Source: Cytobacillus firmus
Lineage (GTDB): Bacteria; Bacillota; Bacilli; Bacillales; Cytobacillaceae
DNA: 64,000 bases
Assembly (NCBI RefSeq): GCF_023657595.1
Contig: NZ_CP098323.1
Coordinates: 4,054,001 to 4,118,000 of the forward strand
Direction of reading: 5' to 3'
This document shows positions 33,623 through 43,834 of this stretch, piece after piece. Made by a program: the position numbers and the translations under genes. Position 1 is the stretch's first letter, and each line of letters starts with the position of its first letter. Under the pieces are notes generated by a model. The model had not been told where the DNA came from and did not search any database. It saw nothing but the letters and a program-made list of their open reading frames with translations.

Positions 33623-35110
33623 CTATTTCCCGCTTTCCCCGAGCAGTTCCCGGAGTTTCCTTCTTAATATCTTCTTAGAAGCATTCCTGGGAATTTCATT
33701 AATCATGATGATCTTTTTAGGCACTTTATACTTTGCCAGCTTCTCTAAGCAGTACTCTGTCACTTCTTTTTTATCCAGGCTTTCTTCTCCGGCAATAAAG
33801 GCGACCGGCACTTCACCCCAAACCTTGTCCTTCATGCCAATCACCCCTGCATCTGATATTTGGGAGTGTGAAGCAAGAACACCCTCAACTTCAGCAGGAT
33901 AAATATTTTCCCCGCCTGAAATGATTAAGTCTGAACGCCGATCAAGTACATATAAAAATCCTTCTTGATCGACATAGCCTATATCTCCGGTTGAGAGCCA
34001 GCCATCCTTTATTTTTTTCGCAGTTTCTTCTTCACGGTTTAAATACCCTTTCGTCACATTCGGACCTTTGACAAGAATCTCACCCGCTTCTCCAGGATCC
34101 GCAAGCTCCCCATTCGGATTAACAATTTTCAGCTGGGAAGGAAATAAAGGCTTTCCGGCTGAACCTAATTTGCTGAAACTGTATTCCGGGGCCAGAGTAA
34201 CAATCTGTGAAGAAGTTTCCGTCATTCCGTAAGTCTGGTAAACAGGAATAGCCTTCTCCCTGCAAACTTCCAGAAGAGATTTCGCTGCTGGACCTCCCCC
34301 TAATAACATACATCTAAAATAGTCCGGCAGCTGCTCATTTTTTAGTTCATCTGCAATCCTGGTAAGCATCGTACTCACAACAGACATGATGGTCACTTTT
34401 TCGCCGGAAATGGCTTTGATGGCTTTTTTCTCATGGAAAGATTCAAAAAGAACCATTTTCATGCCGTAGATAATGCTTCGCATTAAAATGGAATAGCCGC
34501 TAATATGAAAAATCGGAACAGCACACAGCCAGCTGTCGTTTTCATTCAGCCCTAAGTTTAATGCAGACCCCACTGCACTCCACCAATGATTACCGTAGGT
34601 TTGCAGAACGCCTTTCGGATTCCCCGTTGTGCCGGATGTATACATGACCGTACAAACCTCATTAAGACTTACTTCCTCTATTAATGCCGGCTCGGCAGGA
34701 TCTTTCCTGAAGAGCTCTTCTTTATGTATCGCTGAAATTCCCCGTAAAGAGTTTACAGCCTTTTGGCTAATTCCATCAAAGGAACTCTCTGTTAAAAGGA
34801 AAGCGGACTTCGAATCATCCAGTTGCCAAATTAATTCCTCGGCAGTCAGCCTATTATTTAATATAACGGCCTTCACATCGATTAGCTGCAGCGCCAAAAG
34901 GATAAAAACACTGTCTTCATGATTTCTCAGCAGCACACCTGCAAACTGGCCTCTCGTTAATCCGGCTGCCTGTAATTGCCCTGCTATCATGTATGCACGA
35001 TCATATACTTCGGAAAATGTATAGGTTTTTTCCAAAAAAGAAAGGGCTGGGCGTTCAGGTGTTAAGAATGCCCGTTTTTGAAGGAAATTCGGTACTATGT
35101 GAGCTTCCAT
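33623..35110 (-). CDS. menE: o-Succinylbenzoate-CoA ligase MenE
   Basis: The 495-residue adenylate-forming enzyme activates o-succinylbenzoate with ATP and CoA. The P-loop VMYTSGTTGNPKG, YQTYGMTETSS, the hinge GWLSTGDIGYVDQEGFLYVLDRR (split here by length) and the C-terminal catalytic Lys in PRNASKKILRRKL are intact. It follows menB by about 90 bases. Confidence 0.95.
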   Translation of the reverse strand: MEAHIVPNFLQKRAFLTPERPALSFLEKTYTFSEVYDRAYMIAGQLQAAGLTRGQFAGVLLRNHEDSVFILLALQLIDVKAVILNNRLTAEELIWQLDDSKSAFLLTESSFDGISQKAVNSLRGISAIHKEELFRKDPAEPALIEEVSLNEVCTVMYTSGTTGNPKGVLQTYGNHWWSAVGSALNLGLNENDSWLCAVPIFHISGYSILMRSIIYGMKMVLFESFHEKKAIKAISGEKVTIMSVVSTMLTRIADELKNEQLPDYFRCMLLGGGPAAKSLLEVCREKAIPVYQTYGMTETSSQIVTLAPEYSFSKLGSAGKPLFPSQLKIVNPNGELADPGEAGEILVKGPNVTKGYLNREEETAKKIKDGWLSTGDIGYVDQEGFLYVLDRRSDLIISGGENIYPAEVEGVLASHSQISDAGVIGMKDKVWGEVPVAFIAGEESLDKKEVTEYCLEKLAKYKVPKKIIMINEIPRNASKKILRRKLRELLGESGK

Positions 35111-35198
35111 CCTAAAACCTCATTTCATGCAATTTTTTCATATAAAAACAGCCTGATGGACTGGCCATCAAGCTGAAAAAAATAGTATACCCTCAAAA

Positions 35199-36020
35199 TC
35201 AAGGGAAACGCGGGAATTGGCCAAAGTCCGGCTTGCGCTTTTCTTTGAATGCGTCACGGCCTTCTTTTGCTTCATCCGTTGTATAGTATAGAAGAGTTGC
35301 ATCACCGGCGAATTGCTGGATTCCAGCGAGTCCATCTGTATCGGCGTTGAAAGCAGCCTTCAAGAAGCGGATAGCAGTCGGGCTCTTCTCCAGAATTTCT
35401 TCACACCACTTAATTGTTTCTTCTTCCACTTTCTCAAGTGGCACAACTGTATTAACAAGCCCCATATCCAGAGCTTCCTCGGCACCGTACTGGCGGCACA
35501 GGTACCAAATTTCGCGTGCTTTCTTATGGCCGACGATTCTTGCAAGATATCCTGAACCGTAACCTGCATCGAAGCTTCCCACTTTAGGACCTGTTTGGCC
35601 AAATACAGCGTTATCAGCTGCAATCGTTAAGTCACATACGATATGAAGAACATGGCCTCCGCCAATCGCATAGCCTTTTACCATCGCAATAACCGGCTTA
35701 GGAATGACACGGATTAAGCGCTGAAGATCCAAAACATTTAAACGAGGGATCTGATCATCTCCTACATATCCGCCATGTCCTCTGACAGATTGGTCTCCGC
35801 CTGAACAAAATGCTTTATCTCCTGCACCTGTAAGGACAATAACACCTACATTTTCATCATCACGTGCGTACGCAAATGCATCAATTAATTCCATTACGGT
35901 TCTTGGAGTAAAGGCATTATGGACTTGTGGTCTATTGATGGTAATTTTCGCAATTCCATTGTATGTTTCATACATAATCTCTTCGTACTTTTTTCCTGCA
36001 ACCCATTCTACAGCTGACAT
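35199..36020 (-). CDS. menB: 1,4-Dihydroxy-2-naphthoyl-CoA synthase MenB
   Basis: The 273-residue crotonase-fold enzyme closes the naphthoate ring. The oxyanion hole segments KAFCSGGDQ and AIGGGHVLH, and the [13 protein letters not shown] active-site stretch, are diagnostic. The ATG at 36020 follows GAGGAGG; upstream codons to 36089 are not family-like. Confidence 0.96.
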   Translation of the reverse strand: MSAVEWVAGKKYEEIMYETYNGIAKITINRPQVHNAFTPRTVMELIDAFAYARDDENVGVIVLTGAGDKAFCSGGDQSVRGHGGYVGDDQIPRLNVLDLQRLIRVIPKPVIAMVKGYAIGGGHVLHIVCDLTIAADNAVFGQTGPKVGSFDAGYGSGYLARIVGHKKAREIWYLCRQYGAEEALDMGLVNTVVPLEKVEEETIKWCEEILEKSPTAIRFLKAAFNADTDGLAGIQQFAGDATLLYYTTDEAKEGRDAFKEKRKPDFGQFPRFP

Positions 36021-36101
36021 ACATGAATCCTCCTCAATATGTATTGTATTAGATAGCGCGATAATTGCCGCACAGCTTTGCGCCAGCAAAGGACATCATT
36101 C

Positions 36102-36941
36102 CTAAATCTTTACTGCTTTTGTATTAATCTCCCCTAATTGCGACAAAAACCCACTTACTATTGTACCAAATAATTCAGGTTTCTCCACATGAATTGCATG
36201 TCCTGCATTTTTAACGGCCTTCCACTGAACATTTGGCAATGCTTTCGACATCTCTTCTGCAATTCTGCAGAATTTTTGGTCCAGCTCCCCGGTCAATAGA
36301 AGGACTGGCATTTTCAGATTACCGAGCTCCTCCCACCAGGATGGCTGTGTGCCGGTGCCCATGCCATTCAGGCTGTTTGCCAGACCACCAATAGAATTGG
36401 CCATACGCTGGTTTCTTATTCGTGTTCGGATTTGATCAGGAAGATTTCTTTGGCTTTGAAATAAGGGGATATTCTCCCAATAATCGATAAAATTCACAAT
36501 GCCTTCCTTCCTGATTCTGGCAGCCAGCCTGGCATCCTGCACTCTTCTTTCATGCCTTTCCTCTTCTGTCCTCAGCCCTGGGGAAGCACTTTCCAAAATC
36601 AGCGTTCGGACTTTTTCAGGATATTTAACTGCAAAAGTCAGCGCAAGCCGCCCTCCCATGGAATATCCAAGAACATCAATTTTCCCGATTCCCATCTCTT
36701 CTAAGAGACTGTTTATCACAGCGGCACACTCTTCTATTTGATAATGGCCAATATCAGATGGTGCTCCAGACTTCCCATGGCCGATGATATCCAAAGCTAT
36801 TGTCTTCGAATGACCTTCCCAGAAGGGAACGAACTCTTTCCACCCCTCACTATTTCCCGTGAAGCCATGAAGAAGCAGGAGCGGAAATCCCTTACCCCAC
36901 GTATCGACATGATAGTGAACTCCATTCATGACATATTTCAT
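36102..36941 (-). CDS. menH: SHCHC synthase MenH (YtxM)
   Basis: A 279-residue alpha/beta hydrolase-fold lyase that eliminates pyruvate from SEPHCHC. LLHGFTGNSEGW, the Ser in GYSMGGRLAL and the His in NAGHAIHVEKPE form the triad. GGAAGGGTG fits the ATG at 36941 with 7 bases; an ATG two codons upstream touches the menD stop and is too close to the site. It is translationally coupled with menD. Confidence 0.92.
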   Translation of the reverse strand: MKYVMNGVHYHVDTWGKGFPLLLLHGFTGNSEGWKEFVPFWEGHSKTIALDIIGHGKSGAPSDIGHYQIEECAAVINSLLEEMGIGKIDVLGYSMGGRLALTFAVKYPEKVRTLILESASPGLRTEEERHERRVQDARLAARIRKEGIVNFIDYWENIPLFQSQRNLPDQIRTRIRNQRMANSIGGLANSLNGMGTGTQPSWWEELGNLKMPVLLLTGELDQKFCRIAEEMSKALPNVQWKAVKNAGHAIHVEKPELFGTIVSGFLSQLGEINTKAVKI

Positions 36942-36947
36942 CGGCAT

Positions 36948-38693
36948 TCACCCTTCCAGCAATCGACTTATTTCCCGGGAAACAGAATTCCACAATTCTC
37001 GATGCTCGGTTAAATTCCTGTCCCGGTTTGTCGTAATTTCCAATACCTTCAAGCCAGGTATGCCCATGTTCCGTTTGAAGGCTGAAATAAAATGTTCCCA
37101 ATCTGATATTAAATCATATTGTCCGCCAAACATCTTAATGGCATGGCTGAAATCAAGATCCAGCGGTGTTCCGAACAGTTTTTCAAAGTTATTGGGGTAA
37201 TTCGCCTGAGGAAGGAATGAAAAGATTCCGCCTCCATTATTATTAATCAGCAATATATTGATATCAATTCCATACAGCTTAGAGGCAATTAAACCATTTA
37301 AATCATGAAAGAAGGTTAAATCACCGAGCACAAGATAGAGCGGCTGGGATGCCATTCCGGCACCAAGAGCAGTTGAAACAGTGCCATCAATGCCATTTGC
37401 TCCCCTGTTAGCCATTACTTTAATGCCTTTTTGATTAAAATGGAAAAAAGTATCCAGGTCCCGAATAGGCATACTGTTTCCTACAAATAATGTCGAGCCT
37501 TCCGGCAGCATTTCAGCGAGCTGGAAAAATAATTTACCCTCGCTCAATTCATCTGCTTCATTAATATCAGCAAGCCTTACTCTTGTAAGATCATTGATTT
37601 TTTTCCATAGTGCAATGAATTCATCATTCTCGGAAGTGTTTAAATACGAGGTGACAGATTCGCAGAACAGCAGCTCATCGCAATGAATCATTTCAGTCGA
37701 GAGCAGTGAAGGATCACGCCATCCGCCGCCCCCATCAACAATAATCTGCCGGGCAGTACTGTTTTCTTTCATGAAAATGGACAATGGCTTTGATACAGGC
37801 GTAGCACCGAAGCGAATTATGACATCCGGCTTAAGCGCTTTTTTTGCATCGTCATTTTTCAAAAAGGTATCATATGCATCCATAATAAAGCTGCCATCGT
37901 GCAGTCCGCTTCTCAACTGTGATAATGGATCGGCAATGATCGGAAAGTTCAGCTTTTCCGACAGTTTAATAACGGCAGCCGGGAAGCCGGATTTTTCCAG
38001 ATGACCGCAAATTATAATCCCTTTTTGTGCGGAGTTTAAAACCTGTGCCATTTCTTTGTACTCTTCGTTAGGCAAACTAAGCTTGCCACCCTGAATATTT
38101 ACATACCCTTCTCTTCGTTCACTAAGCTCAAATAAATCAGCACGATCCAGCTGGGGAACTAGCGGCTCACGGAAAGGGAAATTAAGGTGAACAGGCCCAG
38201 CCGGCGAACTCTTAGCGGCGGAAGCTGCTCTCGCACATACTGTCCGGGCATAACGCAGCATTTCTGCTGAATTCTCGGGAGGGGCCATTTCAACAAACCA
38301 CTTTACATTATTACCGTACAAATGGATCTGATCGATCGCCTGTGGAGCGCCTACATCCCTTAATTCATGAGGCCGGTCTGCCGTAAGCACGATTAGCGGC
38401 ACCCTGGAATACCTGGCTTCCACAATGGCAGGGTAGTAATTGGCTGCAGCTGTTCCGGATGTACACAGCAAAGCTGCCGGTTTTTGGGATGCTTTAGCAA
38501 TTCCCAACGCAAAAAAGGCAGCCGAACGCTCGTCTACATGAATATGTACACGAAGCTCCGGATGCTCTGCCATTACCATTGCCATCGGGGTAGAACGGGA
38601 GCCGGGACTGACCACGACATCCTCTACCCCGCTTTTTACTAGTTCAGCCACAAATGCGGCTATATATGAAGTTAAAGTTTCCTGATGATTCAC
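36948..38693 (-). CDS. menD: SEPHCHC synthase MenD
   Basis: The 581-residue thiamin-diphosphate enzyme joins isochorismate to 2-oxoglutarate. The N-terminal VVSPGSRSTPMA, the Glu of the Pyr domain in HIHVDERSAAF, and the ThDP motif GDLTFFHDLNGL are present. It overlaps menF by 4 bases and precedes menH directly. Confidence 0.96.
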   Translation of the reverse strand: MNHQETLTSYIAAFVAELVKSGVEDVVVSPGSRSTPMAMVMAEHPELRVHIHVDERSAAFFALGIAKASQKPAALLCTSGTAAANYYPAIVEARYSRVPLIVLTADRPHELRDVGAPQAIDQIHLYGNNVKWFVEMAPPENSAEMLRYARTVCARAASAAKSSPAGPVHLNFPFREPLVPQLDRADLFELSERREGYVNIQGGKLSLPNEEYKEMAQVLNSAQKGIIICGHLEKSGFPAAVIKLSEKLNFPIIADPLSQLRSGLHDGSFIMDAYDTFLKNDDAKKALKPDVIIRFGATPVSKPLSIFMKENSTARQIIVDGGGGWRDPSLLSTEMIHCDELLFCESVTSYLNTSENDEFIALWKKINDLTRVRLADINEADELSEGKLFFQLAEMLPEGSTLFVGNSMPIRDLDTFFHFNQKGIKVMANRGANGIDGTVSTALGAGMASQPLYLVLGDLTFFHDLNGLIASKLYGIDINILLINNNGGGIFSFLPQANYPNNFEKLFGTPLDLDFSHAIKMFGGQYDLISDWEHFISAFKRNMGIPGLKVLEITTNRDRNLTEHRELWNSVSREISRLLEG

Positions 38694-40099
38694 TTTTCAT
38701 AACCCCCAAGAGCCGTAAGCATTGGCCGGAATTTAATCTTTGTTTCCTGGTATTCGCTTTCGGCATTTGAATCCTGTACCACTCCGCAGCCTGCAAATAA
38801 GGATGCCTCATTCCCCTGGATTAGACCGGATCTTATTGCCACAGCATATTCGCCATTTCCTCTAAAATCCATCCATCCTAATGGAGCAGCATAAAAGCCG
38901 CGATCCAGCTCTTCTGCTTCTCTGATTTTTTCTACTGCTTCTCTTTTAGGCAGGCCACCAAGAGCAGGAGTCGGGTGAAGACGGTCGACTAAAGCAAGAA
39001 GTGAAGCATCTTCCCTGGTCTTTCCTATTACAGGGGTATATAGGTGCTGAATATCCCGCATTTTCATCAGCTGCGGCTCATTCGGCAGTTCAACTTCTGT
39101 GCAGGATTCTTCCATAGCTTCCTTTATCATATCCACCACATATTGATGTTCAGTCAAGTTCTTTTGATCATGCAGTAATGTTTCTCCAAGGATATGATCA
39201 TCATCTTCCGTTTTGCCTCTGGGGATGGAACCTGCCAGACAAGTTGTAAACACGTTTTCCCCGTATTTTTTTATAAGGCGTTCAGGAGAGGCTCCAATAA
39301 AGCAGTCACCGTTCGATTCAAACGCAAAGATAAAGCTTTCACTTTGCATTTTCATGAGATTCTGGAGAACTCTTTCTATCTCAATCGGCTTTTCATAAAT
39401 GAGCCTGGATTCCCTCGCAAGCACAACCTTTTTTAATAGGGATCCTGTTTTTAGTTCATCAACAATTTCATCCACTGTCTCCATCCATTTTTCCGGATTG
39501 ATATCCGCTTCTTCCTGAAGAGTGTTTGCACTCTCAGGATGATAATCATTGATTGAACCTATTAGCATGCTTCTTTCAGCGGCTATCTTTTCAAAAAGTG
39601 ATTCACTATCATGCTGTGTACAGACAACATTTGTTGTCAAAAAGGCTTGTCCATTGATTTCACTATACATATAAGCCGGCACATGAAAAAGGGAATTGGA
39701 ATACTTTGACCAAAGCTTTGTTTTCTGCTTCAGCGGGTCAAAAGAAAAACCGCCAAATATCACGGGCCCTGTTGCATTTTCATTATAAGGGTTAAAAATA
39801 ATACTGTTATTAATAAAACGCTTCCATTCCTTTTCAACCCGTTTAAATCTGTCTGTACTTTCGTCTGACTGGATTTGCCTGCAGATGCCAAGCCCGATTA
39901 TATAAGCTTCACTGGAAGGATCCTTCCAGAAAAAGCGTTCACCAAAAAAACGGCTCTTTCCTGCCGCATAAAAAGAAAGGGGGTCTATATGATTTATTTT
40001 TTTCACTTCACTCACTAAAACAGGCTTTGATAAGGCTTTGGCCCTTTCAATCGCCTCCTGGATCCCTTCTTTTAGTTCCGTATCTTGTATCGTAACCAA
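38690..40099 (-). CDS. menF: Isochorismate synthase MenF
   Basis: The 469-residue chorismate-utilising enzyme makes isochorismate, the first menaquinone-specific step. Conserved parts: FIGASPERLIKK, CLAGSIPRG, HPTPALGGLPK, AGCGVV. The start is a TTG 7 bases after GGAGGG. It leads the menFDHBEC operon, divergent from menA. Confidence 0.95.
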   Translation of the reverse strand: MVTIQDTELKEGIQEAIERAKALSKPVLVSEVKKINHIDPLSFYAAGKSRFFGERFFWKDPSSEAYIIGLGICRQIQSDESTDRFKRVEKEWKRFINNSIIFNPYNENATGPVIFGGFSFDPLKQKTKLWSKYSNSLFHVPAYMYSEINGQAFLTTNVVCTQHDSESLFEKIAAERSMLIGSINDYHPESANTLQEEADINPEKWMETVDEIVDELKTGSLLKKVVLARESRLIYEKPIEIERVLQNLMKMQSESFIFAFESNGDCFIGASPERLIKKYGENVFTTCLAGSIPRGKTEDDDHILGETLLHDQKNLTEHQYVVDMIKEAMEESCTEVELPNEPQLMKMRDIQHLYTPVIGKTREDASLLALVDRLHPTPALGGLPKREAVEKIREAEELDRGFYAAPLGWMDFRGNGEYAVAIRSGLIQGNEASLFAGCGVVQDSNAESEYQETKIKFRPMLTALGGYEK

Positions 40100-40154
40100 A
40101 AAAATCCCTCCAATAACAGCTTAAATTGCCGTTATCCTACTTTAAACTTATTCT

Positions 40155-40184
40155 AAGATACACCTGTGATTCAAGGAATGTCAA
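40155..40184 (-). promoter_or_regulatory. SigA promoter of the men operon
   Basis: Minus-strand TTGACA (perfect), 18-base spacer, TATCTT, about 50 bases upstream of the menF start. A TATAAT further upstream (near 40228) lacks a spaced -35. Confidence 0.55.
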
Positions 40185-40400
40185 TGATGTCAATCCTGCC
40201 ATTCCTTTATTGTATCCTTTATATTATAGCTTACTTTCGGCATCTATAATATCAATTAACTCTGGTTCACTGTAAATAACTGTTACGTTATAACAACCAT
40301 GGCAAATACCGGTACATTTTACGGCAATAATACGTTGACACTCCTGCGGTATTTACCTAAACTTAAGGTGTTTGGTATAGTTGGCTTATGGGGGGTTACT

Positions 40401-40429
40401 TTGACAATACCCTGATAATCAGTTAAAAT
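40401..40429 (+). promoter_or_regulatory. SigA promoter of menA
   Basis: TTGACA (perfect), 17-base spacer, TAAAAT. It lies 66 bases ahead of menA in the divergent menF-menA region. Confidence 0.75.
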
Positions 40430-40494
40430 AAACAAGTTTGAATGATGCAATGGTTGATACCATTACAGAATAGATAATTAAGGGGAGAGTTATC

Positions 40495-41427
40495 ATGCAA
40501 CCACAAGCACAGACCAATTTTCCGCCTGCTTCCGGCTCAAAGAACTGGAGAGTCTGGTGGCAGCTGACCAGGCCGCATACTTTGACCGCTGCTTTTGTTC
40601 CGGTTTTACTTGGAACAGCTCTTGCAATGGAACTTACCGAAATAAATTTCAGCCTGTTTTTTGCCATGCTGGCAGCAAGTCTGCTGATTCAGGCTGCTAC
40701 CAATATGTTTAACGAATATTATGATTTCAAAAGAGGGCTTGATACGGAAGACTCTGTTGGAATCGGCGGAGCGATTGTCCGTGAAGGAATCAAACCAAAA
40801 ACGGTCCTGAATTTGGCTTTTGGGCTTTACGGGATTTCGATATTGCTTGGTTTCTATATTTGCATGAACACAAGCTGGTGGATTGCAGCAATCGGACTTG
40901 CCTCCATGGCAGTAGGATATTTATATACAGGCGGTCCTCTTCCGATTGCCTACACACCATTTGGTGAATTATTCGCAGGTTTTTTCATGGGCATGCTAAT
41001 CATTCTTATTTCTTTCTATATCCAGGCAGGAACCGTAACCGCAACAAGTGTTTTAGTTTCGTTCCCTATATTGATTCTTGTTGGCGCCATTCTGCTGGCC
41101 AATAATATCAGAGACTTGGATGGCGACAAGGAGTTCGGCCGTAAAACATTGGCTATTCTTTTAGGAAAAAAAGGAGCAATTAACCTGCTTGCCGGTATGT
41201 TCATCGTGTCTTATGCATGGGTCTTCATATTAATCGCCATGAGCATCATAACACCATGGCTTGCTATCGTTGTCCTTAGTGCGCCTAAGGCCATTAAAGC
41301 AACGAAAGGCTTCATCGGCAAAACACTTCCGATGCAAATGATGCCTGCGATGAAAGCAACTGCACAGACAAATACAATCTTTGGCTTCCTTTTATCAGTA
41401 GGCCTGTTTCTCGGATATCTACTATAA
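40495..41427 (+). CDS. menA: 1,4-Dihydroxy-2-naphthoate polyprenyltransferase MenA
   Basis: The 310-residue UbiA-family membrane protein attaches the isoprenoid tail to dihydroxynaphthoate. The first Asp-rich motif is NMFNEYYDFKRGLD and the second is NNIRDLDGDKEFGRKTL; about nine helices surround them. AAGGGGAG precedes the ATG. Divergent orientation from menFDHBEC places most menaquinone genes in one locus; menaquinol feeds the nearby YthAB oxidase. Confidence 0.95.
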   Translation: MQPQAQTNFPPASGSKNWRVWWQLTRPHTLTAAFVPVLLGTALAMELTEINFSLFFAMLAASLLIQAATNMFNEYYDFKRGLDTEDSVGIGGAIVREGIKPKTVLNLAFGLYGISILLGFYICMNTSWWIAAIGLASMAVGYLYTGGPLPIAYTPFGELFAGFFMGMLIILISFYIQAGTVTATSVLVSFPILILVGAILLANNIRDLDGDKEFGRKTLAILLGKKGAINLLAGMFIVSYAWVFILIAMSIITPWLAIVVLSAPKAIKATKGFIGKTLPMQMMPAMKATAQTNTIFGFLLSVGLFLGYLL

Positions 41428-41436
41428 TCATTTAAT

Positions 41437-41467
41437 AAACCCCTGCTTCTAAGGCAGGGGTTTTTTG
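41437..41467 (+). terminator. menA: menA terminator
   Basis: AAACCCCTGC / GCAGGGGTTT with a short loop and TTTTTT. Confidence 0.88.
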
Positions 41468-41722
41468 TTTGGAAAAAATCAGCAGATGCCGTCATCCTGG
41501 TTTCATCCCCTTTTTAACGGGTAATTTTTACTTAAGGAAGATGCAGGCCGTAAAATTACTTCTTCCGTTATGATTTTGCAAACTACGTCCATACTAAACC
41601 CATATGGACTAAGATTTGATATCCGGCGGAGCAAAACTGTCAGAGCTCGGCTTTATTATAAGCTTGACTATCAGATCAACAGGCATTTATAAAAATCATC
41701 AAAACTAAGGATGTGACATAAT

Positions 41723-42478
41723 ATGTTGACCAATGAACAGATCAGCACTTTAAAAAAGGAATTGAATGATGAAAAGGAATCACTGGAGTCCCAGCTGCAG
41801 GGCAATAAAGAAGGCAGTCTGGAAGGAGCAAGCGCCAGAGATGCAGTAGGAGAGCTATCTCTATATGATAACCATCCCGCAGATATGGGTTCTGAACTTT
41901 ATGAACGCGAAAAGGATTTTGCATTAGAAGAGCACCATGACTCTGAACTCAATAAAGTGAATGCTGCACTAAAGGCAATTGAAGATGGTTCATACGGTAA
42001 GTGTAAACAGTGCGGTTCTGATATTCCATACGAGCGGCTGGAAGTGATTCCGGCAACCCTTTACTGTAAGGATCATAGTCCTGAACAAAATGTGCCGGGA
42101 GACCGTCCTGTTGAGGAAGATGTGCTTGAACCTGCTCATGGGAATACCTTTCAGCATCATCAATTCAGGGAAGTAGTAGATAATGAAGACAGCTTTCAGG
42201 AAGTTGCCCGTTTTGGCACTTCTGAGACACCCTCTGATTTAAGGGGGGACTATGAAGATTACAATTCCCTTTATAATGAAGGTCATGATGACGAAGGTTT
42301 TACAGAAGATTATGAGACATTTGTCGGAAATGACCTTGAAGGCAAGGAGAGAAAAATCTATCCTTCCAAGAAACAGGAAGAGTATGAAGCCATGCTGGAT
42401 GAAAATGATATCGAAGCACCTTTCGGGGATGTGCCGTATCATGAGACTGACGGCTATGTGGATGAAGATAAGGATTAA
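41723..42478 (+). CDS. yteA: YteA-family protein with DksA/TraR zinc finger
   Basis: The 251-residue protein has a coiled-coil N-terminus (LKKELNDEKESLESQLQ), a DksA/TraR zinc finger whose cysteines lie in YGKCKQCGSDIPYERLE and YCKDH (three Cys and a His visible), and a long acidic C-terminal half (EDYNSLYNEGHDDEG). YteA is known as a sporulation-associated protein in Bacillus; whether it touches RNA polymerase like DksA is unproven. The start is GTG-free ATG with GGATGTGA upstream, a modest site. Confidence 0.85.
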   Translation: MLTNEQISTLKKELNDEKESLESQLQGNKEGSLEGASARDAVGELSLYDNHPADMGSELYEREKDFALEEHHDSELNKVNAALKAIEDGSYGKCKQCGSDIPYERLEVIPATLYCKDHSPEQNVPGDRPVEEDVLEPAHGNTFQHHQFREVVDNEDSFQEVARFGTSETPSDLRGDYEDYNSLYNEGHDDEGFTEDYETFVGNDLEGKERKIYPSKKQEEYEAMLDENDIEAPFGDVPYHETDGYVDEDKD

Positions 42479-42481
42479 AGT

Positions 42482-42509
42482 AAAAGCGATGCAGCTGCAT
42501 CGCTTTTTT
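42482..42509 (+). terminator. yteA: yteA terminator
   Basis: A perfect palindrome, AAAAGCGATGCA with TGCATCGCTTTT around GC, followed by T. Confidence 0.88.
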
Positions 42510-42545
42510 ATGTCAAATGGCAAAATAAGATACCCTTATTTATAT

Positions 42546-42758
42546 TTATAGTTTGGATTCGATATCCTGGATAATCTCATCAATCGTATCGGAAACGTCG
42601 TTTGTGCGGCGGGCAATGGAGATGCTGAATTCCAGCAGTTCTTTATAATTTTTCACCGGAATAGAATCACTTGTTTTCTCGAATTCATTTAGTTGCAGTC
42701 CAATATTTTGAAGATGCAGCAAAACTTCTTCCATTGATCCTCTCTCGATTTGGTACAT
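42546..42758 (-). CDS. Small helical protein of unknown function
   Basis: A 70-residue acidic protein with two amphipathic helices (EEVLLHLQNIGLQLNEFEK and KELLEFSISIARRTNDVSD). No family recognised; the pattern suggests a helical-hairpin dimer. GGGGGT lies 10 bases before the ATG; a second ATG nine codons in is preceded by GAGAGG but only 4-5 bases away. Confidence 0.68.
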   Translation of the reverse strand: MYQIERGSMEEVLLHLQNIGLQLNEFEKTSDSIPVKNYKELLEFSISIARRTNDVSDTIDEIIQDIESKL

Positions 42759-42912
42759 TTAACAGCTACCCCCTTTATATCTAATGATTTCATTATCAGG
42801 GTTTTTAAACCTTTTTTGTAGTGGAAATTATTGTTAATATTTTCGCTTTGCAGAGTAAAACTTTGCCACAAAGGAAATATTAGTTTTAGAATAAATTGCT
42901 GGGAGGTTCATT

Positions 42913-43761
42913 ATGTCCGCACAAATGAAAGCAGCATGCTTTTCAGAATATGACAACCTTGAACAAGTGGTGTTATGTGAACCGAAGTACATGACGATTG
43001 TGGATACTATTAACGAAACACAGAAGCATTATAAAAAAGAAGGAATTAATATCGACGTGGCGATGAAACAGCACAGGCACTTTGTCAGTGCATTGAAGGA
43101 TCAGGGGATCGAAGTCGTTTTACTGCCCCCGTTTGAAAAATACCCTGAGCAGGTTTTTACCCGTGACATCGGATTTACGCTTGGAGAAAAGGTGTATGTT
43201 GCCGAAATGGCTGCTGATATCCGGCAGGGGGAGGAAAATGTTCTGAGACAATGGCTGGAAGTAAATCAGGTTCCTTTTTACAACCTTACGGGTGATCGTA
43301 TAGAAGGAGGTGACGTTCTCATCGATGGCAAAACTATATATGCCGGAGTCAGCAGCCGGACCCACGAGGAAGCAATTGAGCACCTTCGCAGCCTTATGCC
43401 TGAATATGAAGTCGTATCCGTCCCCTTCACTGATACATATCTTCACCTTGATTGTGTATTTAATATCATTTCACCTGAGGAAGCTCTTATTTTTCCAGGA
43501 GAGATTCATGGGGAGAAAGTAAAAATGCTGGAATCGCGCTATGATTTAATAAAAGTGTCGGAAGAGGAGCAATTCACACTCGGAACGAACGTCCTCTCAA
43601 TTGGCAATAAAAAAATCTTCAGCCTTCCCATTAATAAGAATGTCAATAAAGAACTAAGGTCCAAGGGCTATGAAGTCATTGAGGTAGACATTACTGAAAT
43701 TATTAAATCCGGAGGTGCCTTCCGCTGCTGTACCATGCCGGTTAGGCGCAGTAAAGGGTAA
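42913..43761 (+). CDS. Dimethylarginine dimethylaminohydrolase-like enzyme (YkgA-like)
   Basis: The 282-residue protein belongs to the amidinotransferase/deiminase fold. Motifs match the DDAH/YkgA group: FTRDIGF, RIEGGDVLI, the catalytic His in TYLHLDC, and the nucleophilic Cys in SGGAFRCCTMP. Such enzymes hydrolyse methylated arginines or related guanidino compounds; the substrate here is not known. GGGAGG lies 6-7 bases before the ATG. It is monocistronic, followed by a tandem repeat array. Confidence 0.88.
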   Translation: MSAQMKAACFSEYDNLEQVVLCEPKYMTIVDTINETQKHYKKEGINIDVAMKQHRHFVSALKDQGIEVVLLPPFEKYPEQVFTRDIGFTLGEKVYVAEMAADIRQGEENVLRQWLEVNQVPFYNLTGDRIEGGDVLIDGKTIYAGVSSRTHEEAIEHLRSLMPEYEVVSVPFTDTYLHLDCVFNIISPEEALIFPGEIHGEKVKMLESRYDLIKVSEEEQFTLGTNVLSIGNKKIFSLPINKNVNKELRSKGYEVIEVDITEIIKSGGAFRCCTMPVRRSKG

Positions 43762-43834
43762 ATAATGATTATAGAATCTCAGAAAAACGCCTTTTTATGA
43801 TTAACTGCTATTTTCTCATAGGCTTCTACAGTTT

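Noticed and set aside
41211-41495. 94-codon frame antisense to the menA 3' end
   Set aside because: Shadow of menA; no ribosome binding site and composition follows the complement of membrane helices.
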